The notes beneath the pieces are model-generated. The model did not search any database. It was given only the letters and a program-made list of their open reading frames with translations, and had not been told where the DNA came from. Position numbers and translations under genes: made by a program. From positions 7,295,860-7,359,859 of the forward strand of contig OX243822.1 in assembly GCA_945859605.1 (NCBI GenBank): DNA of 64,000 bases, written 5' to 3'. Shown here one piece after another: positions 11,770 to 21,126 of this stretch. Every line of letters begins with the position of its first letter. The stretch's first letter is position 1. This DNA is from Lumbricus rubellus (taxonomy: Eukaryota > Annelida > Clitellata > Crassiclitellata > Lumbricidae).

Positions 11770-12929
11770 CAAGGCCGCAGCCAGGATTTTATTTGGGGGG
11801 GGTGTTTCTTCGCCGGAAAATATTTGACGACCTTTTTCGTTCCCTTTTCATCGCCAAAATTTCTGACGACCTTTTTTTAATCATCAGATCGAAAATTCAT
11901 CTCATTTTCCTTAAATTCATTTTTTTATGTGCTAGCGTATGCATTCTATTGTTTTATTTCATCAGGGGTGTTTTCATGGTTTTATTTCATGGTTTTTTCA
12001 TCACAAGCTAGTAAATACAATAGATTTTTTTGCATTTTTCATTTAGGGTCATTGCATAATTACGTAACGCTCGAGGGTGGGTGGGTGGGGTCATTGAAAA
12101 CGTTGCGAAACGTTACGGGGTGGGTGGGTGGGGGGGAGCTGAACGTTACGTAACGCCATGAAAAAATTATTAATGAATATTATATTACATCGAATGTCAC
12201 TTTAGACATGATGTGATCGAAGTTTAAACTTCGTGACACTGATTTAAAACTTATCCGAAGTAGGTCTATTTATCTCTAAGCTTATACGATACGGCAGTAG
12301 ACACCATTTACATGCCAGGTCAATTCTGTTAGCCTATCCCGTAGTTTTACCAACGGAACAAGGTGGCAGGCCTAATTCTCCTTGAATTCTTGACATCGAA
12401 GAACCACTTTGAAGCAGGTTTTATTTACCTATAATTAAATATTATCATCGAAGTGCCTAAACTACGCAAATTATTAGTTCATCTTAATTTTCATTAATTG
12501 AGCTATTTAGTCCATGAAATTTTTCAGTGATGTAAAATTTTCTTTTTGCGATAAAATTTAAGAAAATCGCAGTTCACGCATGACTCATTTATATAAATAA
12601 AACATTGTGTAGGCTATAGGCCTATTTCAAGCCTAGTCTACTGTCAAGTTAGCCTATAATTCACATACACCTACTATGCTAGGCTATATTAAATTCACTA
12701 TGTAAATAGGAATTATAATTACGCACTCACATAAGCCAATGATAGACCTAGATACAATCGAGACAATCGTTACGTAACGCTGGGGAGGGTGGGTGGGTCA
12801 AGGGCAACGTTACGAAGCGTTACAGGGTGGGTGGGTGGGTGTAAAACGGTCATTTTCGGCGTTATAATTATGCAATGACCCCTTTCGGGGATGTTCGAAC
12901 ACCCAAAACACCCCCTGTCTACGGCCTTG
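11770..12929. mobile_element. MITE with CAAGGCCG inverted ends, hosting a nested MITE
   Basis: The inverted ends CAAGGCCGCAGCCAGG and (as the complement of the right end) CAAGGCCGTAGACAGG continue into GGGTGTTTC / GTGTTTTGG. The flanks AGTAGGT (11763-11769) and AGTAGGC (12930-12936) match at six of seven bases, suggesting a 7-8 bp duplication. A related partial copy starts near 59346. The interior is occupied by a second element (12046-12881). Superfamily not assigned. Confidence 0.7.
12046..12881. mobile_element. Nested MITE with GGGTCATTGCATAATTA inverted ends
   Basis: The left end GGGTCATTGCATAATTACG and the right end (complement GGGTCATTGCATAATTATA) form terminal inverted repeats. Inside each end there is a GGGTGGGTGGG block with ACGTTACG motifs. 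No clear target duplication is visible: the left flank ends in TTTA and the right flank starts CTTT. No coding capacity. Confidence 0.7.
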
Positions 12930-13144
12930 AGTAGGCCCACTATAGTACATTTTTTATTGCTGTTGTCGATCGAAACGGCAGCGTTTCATGAACCGAAAAT
13001 CGATGCATTGCAATAGGCCTATTATCACAAGAATAAACTACGTAAAAATTATAATATTTCTTTGTAGTGAAAAGGTTCCCAATGCCGACCACAGCGGTCT
13101 GCATTCAGACGACGCATGTGGAGCATTTGGACAATCAATAATTC

Positions 13145-14084
13145 GGTTCTAGGGCAATTACCCCCTGGACAATTACCCCCGGACAATTACCCCCCGACAA
13201 TTACCCCCTGGACAATAACCCCCCAGGACAATTACCCCCGGACAACTACCCTCCGTGCCAATTACCCCCCGGACAACTACCCCCCCCGTACCAATTACCC
13301 CCCGGACAACTACCCCTCGTGCCACAGTGTCAGCTTGTTCCTTCACGCGTTAATCTCTTTACCAGTCTCTTCGTATTTGTCAGACGTTAATAGTACTATA
13401 TCTAGTCAATAACTAAGTCTATGTCATGTTAAACGTATAACTATAATCTAGTCATGATTGAATTTTCTAAATCTGAGAGAGGGAAAGATAAACTTTTTTT
13501 GAAGGTTTTATTTACGTGAAACAGAAGAAACAGAAGAATTTAGCAAAATTTAATGGTGTCGTTTCGATTGAGTTCGAAAATAGGCAGAACTCTATCGATA
13601 ACATTTAAATATTTTATTAGGCAGGCATTTAACACGTTGAAGTTTTCTTGACACTTTAACCTTTTTCACACGTTAGCTTAGAACCGTGTTTAGATTTGAT
13701 TTAGTATTTTTCTTGAACGTTTAAAAATAACTTGCCTATTTTCGTGGAGTTGCTCTTAACCTTGCTTTTTAGGCTAACTAAAGTCATAACTCTATCAATA
13801 ACATTAAAATGTTTAATTAGGCAGGCGTTTAACATGACATAGACTTAGTTAGTGACTAGATATAGTACTATTAACGTCTGACAAATACGAAGAGACTGGT
13901 AAAGAGATTAACGCGTGAGGGAACAAGCTCACACTGTGGCACGGGGGGTAATTGTCCGGGGGGTAATTGGTACGGGGGTAGTTGTCCGGGGGGTAATTGT
14001 CCTGGGGGGTAATTGTCCAGGGGGTAATTGTCGGGGGGTAATTGTCCGGGGGGTAATTGTCCAGGGGGTAAATGTCCTGTTACC
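13145..14084. mobile_element. TU-like foldback element, GGACAATTACCCCC arms
   Basis: The left arm (13145-13325) and right arm (13935-14084) are inverted tandem arrays of a roughly 12-17 bp unit, GGACAATTACCCCC with small variants. They continue inward into about 115 bp of unique inverted sequence. The termini are GGTTCTAGGGCAATTA and (complement) GGTAACAGGACATTTA. The flanks carry an exact 8-bp duplication AATAATTC (13137-13144 and 14085-14092). The middle contains a degenerate internal repeat (about 13587 and 13787). No transposase. The same end structure recurs at 25445, 36473, 37913 and 51926. Confidence 0.85.
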
Positions 14085-14940
14085 AATAATTCATCTGGTT
14101 CTAATCATATTTAATAGAGTGTACCTGATCATCCTCCAGTTGATGACACCTAATTGCGCTACCACGCAGAGAAGACCAAATAACAATTTATCAAAATTCA
14201 GAATCAATGCTAGCAAACCTTCGTTTAGGCTACCATATGGCATGTAATCCCAATCAGAAAATACCCTCACTGGTCAATTTCAAGTAGGGCAACGTAACAT
14301 ATCTCTATCCAACCTGAGGGTATTCTGTTTCACACTAGGCCTATTATACAGTAAAACCGTCTAAGTTTAATTTCCTGTGATGAACTGCCTGCATTTGGAC
14401 TATCCAAATGTAGGCCATGAACACATCTTAATGCAGGCCATGAATGGCCAGTGGCCTACGTTTGAGATAATTAGAAAAGATGCTCAGTGAATGATCCCCA
14501 AATTTCACCAGATGTTTTGCAATATAGGCTACTGTCCTTAATAAAATTTATATAATTCACTTACATATTTTGTGCTGAAAATAGGAAACTAGACATTTAT
14601 TGCAATATTGTATTGTAGGCCTATCTTACCATTTATAAAACGCCTATCGCAGCAAGAGCCTTTCAGAAGCGCACGTTGTATGTTGAATCCCGAGAGAAAA
14701 GGGAGGTTTTTAAACAACAGAAGGACGAGTAAAGACTACCACTGCAGAGAGGACGACAGAGCAAAGTAGTATCAACGAGTCCGAAGGTCTCCTGACATAA
14801 GTGTATTAACTCGAAAATTCAGTTAAGCGATGAATTCCGAAAAAAGCACAATTAGTCGGAGCTAACGAGCTAATGATCTGATGTCACTGTGTCAGGTGTG
14901 CACAAGTAAACGTAGTGCAATATCTCTGTAAAAGGCTTTC
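14085..14940. other. Intergenic stretch
   Basis: No gene recognised. It holds a small inverted repeat around AATACCCTCA (about 14257-14325) and several TAGGCCTA motifs. Confidence 0.45.
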
Positions 14941-15045
14941 TTCATTGTAGCATGAGACGTCCGGGTATAAAACGTCCACTGGATGAATCGTCCCGGGATG
15001 AAACGTCCGGGGATGAAGCGTCCACTGGATGAATCGTACGCATAC
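14941..15045. repeat. Short tandem array of GGATGAAACGTCC-type units
   Basis: Units such as GGATGAATCGTCC, GGATGAAACGTCC and GGATGAAGCGTCC alternate over about 100 bp. The structure resembles one arm of the TU-like foldback elements elsewhere in the window, but no inverted partner arm or target duplication is present. It could be a solo or truncated arm. Confidence 0.5.
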
Positions 15046-15059
15046 CAAATAAATAGGAT

Positions 15060-15392
15060 CAGGGCCGGATTAAGGCATGTTCAACATGTTCGGCCGAACA
15101 GGGGCCCCCACACTTTCCACACTTCAGGGGCCCCCACAAATGCGGGGGGGGGGAAATTTTTGAGCAAATTTCGACGAAACAACTAATTTCCCGAAAATTT
15201 CGCCAGATGACTAAAAAAAGGTCATCAACTTTTTTGGCGGATGAAATGGTATGATTTTCCAGAAAATTTTGGCCAGATGACTAAAAAAAGGTCATCAACT
15301 TTTTGGGCGGATGAATTGGTATGATTTTTCCGAAAAATTTTCATCCGCAAAAATTTCCCGAACAGGGCCCCACAATGCTTAATCCGGCCCTG
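15060..15392. mobile_element. hAT MITE (CAGGGCCGGATTAAG family)
   Basis: A 333-bp element with inverted ends CAGGGCCGGATTAAGGC and GCTTAATCCGGCCCTG, and an exact 8-bp duplication AATAGGAT (15052-15059 and 15393-15400). The interior holds tandem segments containing CATCAACTTTTTGGCGGATG that recur in the MITE at 15911. Confidence 0.95.
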
Positions 15393-15910
15393 AATAGGAT
15401 AGAGCTGCAATTCAAATTTTGATCCAACACGCAATAATCTTATTGGGGTTTTTTATAAACCGTTGACCGCTAATCAAATTTAGTATCTGATAGTTTCACT
15501 TTAATAACTAGCCAATTTTTTGGATAGCAATACCACCATGGCAATACCTAGAGGTTCATTGCTTTTAATCGACCAAAATTAAAAAGGTTCAGCAACCGTA
15601 CATAGGGCCTAATTATGTTAGCAAATAGGCCTACTGTAGCATTAATTACATTTATAAGGCTGAAGATGAAGTCCTTTGCGACATGAACATGTATTTGTTG
15701 CGTGACTGCATTGCTTGTACTTTGCAACTCTTCACTGTTCGTCAGCAAAGACTGTCAAGATCGCGAACTTAGCCTTTCTCAATATACAACAATTGTGTAC
15801 AAAACTCTTGAAAGACGGCAAACCATACTTGACGTCGGAAACATAAAGTTTTATGGTCAGGTGATTCAGATGTTTACGTAACCTAGGCCCATAAATTATA
15901 TAACAGATCT

Positions 15911-16381
15911 CAGTGGCGGATCCAGAACTGTTTCAGGGGGGGGCAAAATCTTAGATCTTGGACGGGAAAAAGGAGACATTTTTCGAAAGTTCGAAAAATA
16001 GTGATCGGTCGTTGAGGAAAAAAGTACTTTTCATCCGCCAAAAAGTTGATGACCTTTTTTTTACTCATCTGGCAAATTTTTAGGGAACATCATACCACTT
16101 CATCCGCCAAAAAAGTATGACCTCTTTTTTTATTCATCTGACAAATTTTTAGGAAAAATCATACCATTTCGTCCGCCAAAAAAGTATGACATTTTTTAGT
16201 GCTCAACTTGAAAACCAAATGGGGGGCCACGTTCCGTACAATTTTCCAAATAGGGGGGGGGGGGCAATATCCATTACACCCATATTCGTATTGCTAATTT
16301 CAGACCAAATGGGGGCCACGTCCCATGGCAGTTTTCAATGGGGGGTCATGGCCGGATTGGCCCCCCCTGGATCCGCCCCTG
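15911..16381. mobile_element. hAT MITE (CAGTGGCGGATCCAG family)
   Basis: A 471-bp element with ends CAGTGGCGGATCCAG and CTGGATCCGCCCCTG and an exact 8-bp duplication ACAGATCT (15903-15910 and 16382-16389). The interior repeats a TTCATCCGCCAAAAAG segment. A truncated relative ends at 61670. Confidence 0.95.
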
Positions 16382-16439
16382 ACAGATCTAAGCTTCTATG
16401 CGGTTCTCTTCGCGTATTATTGCTATTTCGTATGCATGT

Positions 16440-16560
16440 AAAATTGTAAATTTTGACATTTAGGTCGTAAACTTGGCTCCTACAGTTAATATGTAGTATG
16501 TAGCCTTCTCCATATTGTTCCATTTCCACTTAACAAGGCCTTAATATAAGAAAATCTATT
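16440..16560. repeat. Dispersed repeat carrying GTCGTAAACTTGGCTCC
   Basis: The segment GACATTTAGGTCGTAAACTTGGC followed by CACTTAACAAGGC recurs in degraded form near 20575-20630 and 60175-60200. It lies immediately beyond the 3' end of VLIG relic C and may be part of a repeat that also includes the 15700, 18460, 25080 and 59940 segments. Confidence 0.45.
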
Positions 16561-16591
16561 CGCAGCAAATTATTTTAAATTTTCTGTGCAT

Positions 16592-16950
16592 TACTGAGAC
16601 GCTCATTAATTTATTTATGTTGTGACCGAGTCCACTGCCGTGGAATTTAACATAAGAAGTTTTCTCACAATTTCTATTCCATATTACATAGGGCAACCAC
16701 TTTGATTTTCTCCACGCAGTTTAATTTCTTCAATGAAAGAAAGTTTATGGGAGTAGTAGCCTACTCGGTCAACCTTAGCTCTTCCAGATGACCAATGAAA
16801 GCAAGTCTGTACAACAACAAAGTAATGATAGAATTTCAGAATTAAGGAGAAATAATGTTGTGTTAAGAAATAGATCATTGTACAAAGCTTATGTGCCTGT
16901 TAAATAGTAAAGGCGCAATAAAACTTAAGGTTTTCACAAAGATCGTAGCC
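16592..16950 (-). pseudogene. VLIG copy C, N-terminal relic
   Basis: The minus strand between about 16800 and 16592 aligns with the first ~70 codons of copies B and D: YYSHKLSFIEEIKLRGENQSGC, a degraded YYPQKLSFSEAIKLRG block, then a broken ...IVRKLL region. Homology continues upstream (16800-16950) with the 5' flank of copy B (shared ACAACAAAGT, TGTTAAGAAAT and GTAAAGG..CAATAAAACTT motifs), so the piece includes promoter-proximal sequence. Nothing matching the GTPase or C-terminal domains remains. A TAGCCTA insertion at 16757-16763 shifts the frame relative to B and D. Clearly non-functional. Confidence 0.75.
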
Positions 16951-17517
16951 TACATGTAAGATGAAGCACAGTCAAAAGCGCAACGAGAAGTCAGAAGACC
17001 AATACAATTTGATATCCACTGAGAGATGGGCAACCAATTCAGTGCATCGCGTATGAATGATCGGACATAATTATGCGAATTATGGAACCCCAATTTTTTT
17101 CGTTATTTTGTGATTGGTTGGTAGGCCCAGGTGTGTAGTTTCGGTCCTCTGGTAAGTCTGGTGGTGAACTTTGAGTTCGTAGCGATCTGATTGGATCATA
17201 ATTATTGTGGTGAAAACTGCAGTATAAAGTTATAAACGATGTTAGCTAGTGAACTAGACGAACGGTTGATCACTACAAAATAATAAGGCCAACATTTAAC
17301 AACTAATATAAAGAAAGGGTCCTTGAGCGCAACATTTCTGCCATAACATACTATTAGGTCTAGTCTAAATTAAATAGTCCGAATAACAACACGTTTCACT
17401 CTCAGACCGTTTAAGACTGAGCCTCCTTGAAGTTCTGTCTGACCATCTATACTGTACTGTCGTTCAGAGGTAGGCCCTATGCAACTGTATAGGTTCATAA
17501 ATTATACGGTGGCCACT

Positions 17518-17830
17518 TTATTCATTCATTCATTCATTCATTCATTCATTCATTCATTTCGAAAACTTATAGCCTATAGCGCCCATTAAAGAAGCCTACC
17601 GAGAGGCGCTCCCAGTCCAGTCACGGCTAGAAAGATAGGTCTTGAGCAACTGATAGAAAGCATGCAAATTATTCCGAGGCAATAAGCGCAGTGCAAGCAG
17701 GAGCCCATTCGATGTGGACTGGCCAACAGCAGAGAAGGTTCGACGCTGTCTGGTAGCAGAGCGGGTTCGAGGGACTAACAGCTCTAAATTGGCCGAGGAG
17801 CGTAGGCTATATATAGCCTAAAGCTCGACA
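17518..17830. repeat. (ATTC)n tail joined to a LINE/SINE 3'-end-like repeat
   Basis: A run of ATTC units (17518-17558) adjoins TATAGCGCCC and GAGGCGCTCCCAG motifs. These recur inverted at 24805-24870, suggesting a retroelement 3' end. Further in, a GGAGCCCATTC...GTGGACTGGCCAACAG stretch resembles sequence at 40550-40600. I cannot assign a family. Confidence 0.45.
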
Positions 17831-17847
17831 GGAAGCTAAGTCGGAGA

Positions 17848-18061
17848 GATCCTGAGTGGCCGAGTGGGTTGGTAGCCCGCTCGCCACACAGGCGGCCCGG
17901 GTTCGATTCCCGGTCGGTTTATCAGAGATTAATTTCTCGGATCTTTAGCCTACTTTGGGTGGCTCGGTCGCAATAAAAACGTGGAGTGAGAGGTTGTACT
18001 CTGCCTCCGACACTAATCATCTTCGAAATGAAAAGTGTCGTTAGGCCCGAAGTACACACAC
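17848..18061 (+). mobile_element. tRNA-derived SINE with 13-bp target duplication
   Basis: The head carries an A-box-like TGGCCGAGTGGG and a B box GGTTCGATTCCC at tRNA spacing, followed by a 130-bp unrelated body. It is flanked by an exact 13-bp duplication GCTAAGTCGGAGA (17835-17847 and 18062-18074), as expected for LINE-mediated insertion. Total 214 bp. RNA polymerase III would transcribe it from the internal boxes. It is not a functional tRNA: the acceptor arm does not pair. Confidence 0.9.
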
Positions 18062-18459
18062 GCTAAGTCGGAGACAGGGCAACAGATAAAAGACTATTAG
18101 GACGGAGCACTATCAGTGAAATACCGCCAGGCAAGTGCTGCCATTCTGTAAGAGATGTGTTGCGATGCTGGAAGCATGATGCTGGATGCTGGAATTTAAA
18201 TAGAAGACGAGTCCAAAGCTCTCAGTTGAAACTTAAATGAAATTCGCAATGAGCTGATAGTTTTCCGATATCATAGACCACTAAATAGCCTAAACTTCGA
18301 GTCAAAGAGTAACAGCCAATTATTTATAATCAATTAACTCACCAATTTTCGGCGTCGACGCTCAACCTCTTTTCGGCGAAAAGGAAAAAGAATTCAGCTA
18401 TATAGGCTAGATAAACAAAATCTGTAGCATAAATTTATAAAAGCACTTATGTCAAAGGC

Positions 18460-18640
18460 GACAAGGACATGTTCCTGTCACTGTTATCTGTAGCCTAGTG
18501 ATAGCACCTTCTTACTCGTCACTAATTGTCGTGTAAATATTCTCGCAAACTAGATCGTGTCTAAGGTCGAGAAAATTCATGCGACCCGTGTACAACACAT
18601 GCACAATGCACATGCTTTCGAAACACCTCAAAGCTTTCGT
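18460..18640. repeat. Dispersed repeat R, copy 2
   Basis: Contains GCGACAAG-GACATG, CTGTCACTGTTATCTGTAG and a later CGAGAAAATTCATG..GTGTACAACAC block in the same order as at 25080-25300, and weakly as at 15700-15830 and 59940-60080. Family unknown. Confidence 0.4.
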
Positions 18641-18999
18641 CAGCTCTGACAGTCTCAGGGCCAGGTTATCGTAAATTGATATTTATGGATGTTTACAGGA
18701 TATATATATATATACATGTATCAGGCGCGGATTTAGAGGGGGCGGAGCCGGCGTACGCCCCCCCCTAAACCTGCAGAACTGACCTAAAACTAATATAATT
18801 GCAATTTGGAAATAGGCCTAGGATGTTTGAAGTAGCTGGACCGGCAGAATGGAGCTCTCTTACCGGAGCTCTCTTACCTACTTACCTCAGTTGCTAGCAG
18901 ATGTAACCCACGTGATTAATGACTTTTGCCGTGACGTCATTCACAAAGTTCATGTACAGACAAAATTTACAATAGAAATTGGTCAATTTAAACATTATG

Positions 19000-19203
19000 T
19001 CGAGTCACTCGAGCAATGGTTGCTCCGCTGCAGTGGAAAAGACCTCGAGGGAGACCCAGGAACACCTGGTTGTCTTGTATCTCGAGAGACCTACGGAACA
19101 TTAGCATACCTGAGGCTATGAATCTGGCGGAAGATCGCGGTCTCTGGAGGGAATTTGTTGCCGCATCATGCAACGCCCCAGGAGGGCATGCTCCATGATG
19201 ATG
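19000..19203 (+). mobile_element. LINE RT C-terminal tail fragment
   Basis: Plus-strand codons give KRPRGRPRNTWLSCISRDL, then LAEDRGLWREFVAASC, the standard GRPR..W and W(R)EFVA tail of APE-type LINE reverse transcriptases. They are followed by a short ATGATGATGATG 3' terminus. Only about 60 codons remain. It belongs to a different subfamily from the LINE at 25829. Confidence 0.75.
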
Positions 19204-19439
19204 ATGACTCGAGTGGTCCGCCGTCAAAACGGCTTAAACAAGCAGTTTTATCATTCGCGAATAAGCCGACTGCCGTTGGTAAGACATAAGCCTATCTTAG
19301 GCCTAAATCTCAAAAGATGGCATATGATTATCATTATATTTTGAAATTCGTCGTGCTGATTAGCCTATAGCCGCCGAAAGCGTTCAGCTGCCGATATTAT
19401 GGACAAAAGCAAATCAAGGATATAGAACTAGGCCTACTC

Positions 19440-20047
19440 CAGGGCTTAAAGTGTGGCAGGACGGTCATGGACGGCGTCCTGGCACTTATTTTCGAGGCAG
19501 GACGCCGTCCTATATATGACTTTTTTGGCCAGCACTGCCAGGACGGTCATCCATGACTGCATGGACGGCGTCCATGCAGTTACCGACGACCGGCCATGAC
19601 TGCCTAAAAATGGCTCCATTTGAGGTCGACACAGCCGAAAATGCGCTGGTCGCTGGGGCTCCGCCCCAGACCCCGCAGGGGCAGCTTACGGTAAAGACAG
19701 AACCTTTCTCTATTACAATAACATTTTTATTTTTATTGTTATTCTGGTAGCTTGCGACACTGAAAAACGACTTATTCTTAAAGTTTTCGCGACTTTATCG
19801 TTCACAAATTGCTGGCAAACAAGAGCCTAAAAATGGCTCCATTTGAGGTCGACACAGCCAAAAATGCGCTGGTCGCTGGGGCTCCGCCCCAGACCCCACT
19901 GGGGGGGCTTACGACGCTCCCCCAGGCCCTCTAGCCGGGACGGGCTTCGTGCCTTTGGCACTCGCAACTTCGCGCCTTCCGCGCCGCCACTGACGACCAA
20001 TTACAATACAGCGTCCTGGCACTTCTTTTTTTACACTTTAGGCACTG
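19440..20047. mobile_element. hAT MITE (CAGGGCTTAAAGTG family)
   Basis: A 608-bp element with ends CAGGGCTTAAAGTG and CACTTTAGGCACTG-like sequence, and an exact 8-bp duplication GCCTACTC (19432-19439 and 20048-20055). The left flank reads TAGGCCTACTC, so the element landed in a pre-existing TAGGCCTA motif. The interior has imperfect repeats of GGACGGTCATG/GACGGCGTCC and two copies of a GAGGTCGACACAGCC block. Confidence 0.9.
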
Positions 20048-20766
20048 GCCTACTCATATAATCATTCTCTTAACGCTCAGTGGCGTACGGTCCATGGATG
20101 AGGCGCATCCACATTGTGACAAGTACATCAAGTTAGACATTGATGACATTATCAATGCCTACGCCAGAAAGCATCCAAGGGGAATGACACTGCTTAATCC
20201 ACTGGCATGTGACACTTAATTATTTCCTTTTTGGATCAAGGGTTGCATGATCAAAACCGATAACTGATTTATAATCGTTTCACTGTTAACCTTCAGTGGA
20301 GACCAGTGATTTTATATGAGAGACTATATATTTTTTTAAAGTTCCATAACATTTTCTATAAAAAGGATCATTATAGGTTTGCGTGATCTAATTTCATATA
20401 TTATATATATATATTTACGGGATTAGATTGGTAGTATTTAGGCCCCCCTAACCAGAAATCCTGGATCCGCCTCTGTGTATATAGGCTATATAGCATATAT
20501 ATAATACACATTATGTATATTATGCGCGGTCTCCTTCAGTTTTAATGGCGTCATTCATGCGAACGTACAAGGACCTTTTAGATCGTAAACTTGGCTCACT
20601 TGCACTCCATATCGTCACTTAACAAGGCATGGCCTGTGCAAGTATGCATGCCATGTTAAGTACGAGCTTATACATGTACAATATTTATTATATGCCTTGA
20701 TAAGGAAAATATTATGATAACTAAACATTAAATTGCTACATTCAAGTCTATGGTGCGATACCTACA

Positions 20767-20961
20767 TGTTAAGAAACGAAGCTGATGACACTTATAAGTA
20801 AGAGATTTAATATGATTAATGACAGAAATGTCTCAGAACTCAAACGCCATTAGACCTCCTTGCACGGAAGCTTAGTCAAGAACTAAGGAACAAGAACATC
20901 CGACTATACAACAGTAGAGTCAACATAGTCGTTACTATAGCGCCACTTATAAAGTTCAACA
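20767..20961 (-). repeat. copia 3' LTR (in element orientation)
   Basis: TG...CA boundaries and identical to the LTR at 24369-24563. In element orientation it begins TGTTGAACTTTATAAG, where TTATAAG is a plausible TATA-like promoter element close to the LTR start. Confidence 0.95.
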
Positions 20962-20970
20962 CCCCTCCTT
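20962..20970 (-). promoter_or_regulatory. copia polypurine tract
   Basis: On the minus strand AAGGAGGGG lies directly against the 3' LTR, as required for priming of plus-strand DNA. Confidence 0.85.
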
Positions 20971-21021
20971 AACGACTAATTTATCCTAATAACAAAATAT
21001 ACTGTTCTCTTAAGTTAGTCC

Positions 21022-21126
21022 AATTTCACAAGTAAACTTCCTAGTTTTAACTGCTTCTAGAGGTTTAGTTAAGAGATCAGCTATCATATGTTCACTAGGA
21101 CAGTACTTAATGTCTAGTTCCTTATT
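21022..21126 (-). pseudogene. Residual RNase H C-terminus of the copia polyprotein
   Basis: In a frame different from the main ORF the minus strand reads KELDIKYCPSEHMIADLLTKPL, the well-known copia RNase H tail (the I-A-D-x-x-T-K-P-L motif), up to a stop. The catalytic part of RNase H is absent. The junction with the RT remnant lies near 21130-21150 and is out of frame. Confidence 0.85.

Larger units (their letters stand above)
18722..20475. mobile_element. Composite hAT-like element hosting a LINE tail and a hAT MITE
   Basis: The left end CAGGCGCGGATTTAGAGGGGGC and right end GCCCCCCTAACC...GGATCCGCCTCTG form a degenerate inverted pair of hAT type. The flanks are AT microsatellite and no clean 8-bp duplication can be read. 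The interior contains a LINE tail (19000-19203) and a complete younger hAT MITE (19440-20047). A short open stretch near 20090-20215 (DIDDIINAYARKHPRG) ends in a stop; it could be residual coding sequence but I do not recognise it. Confidence 0.55.
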
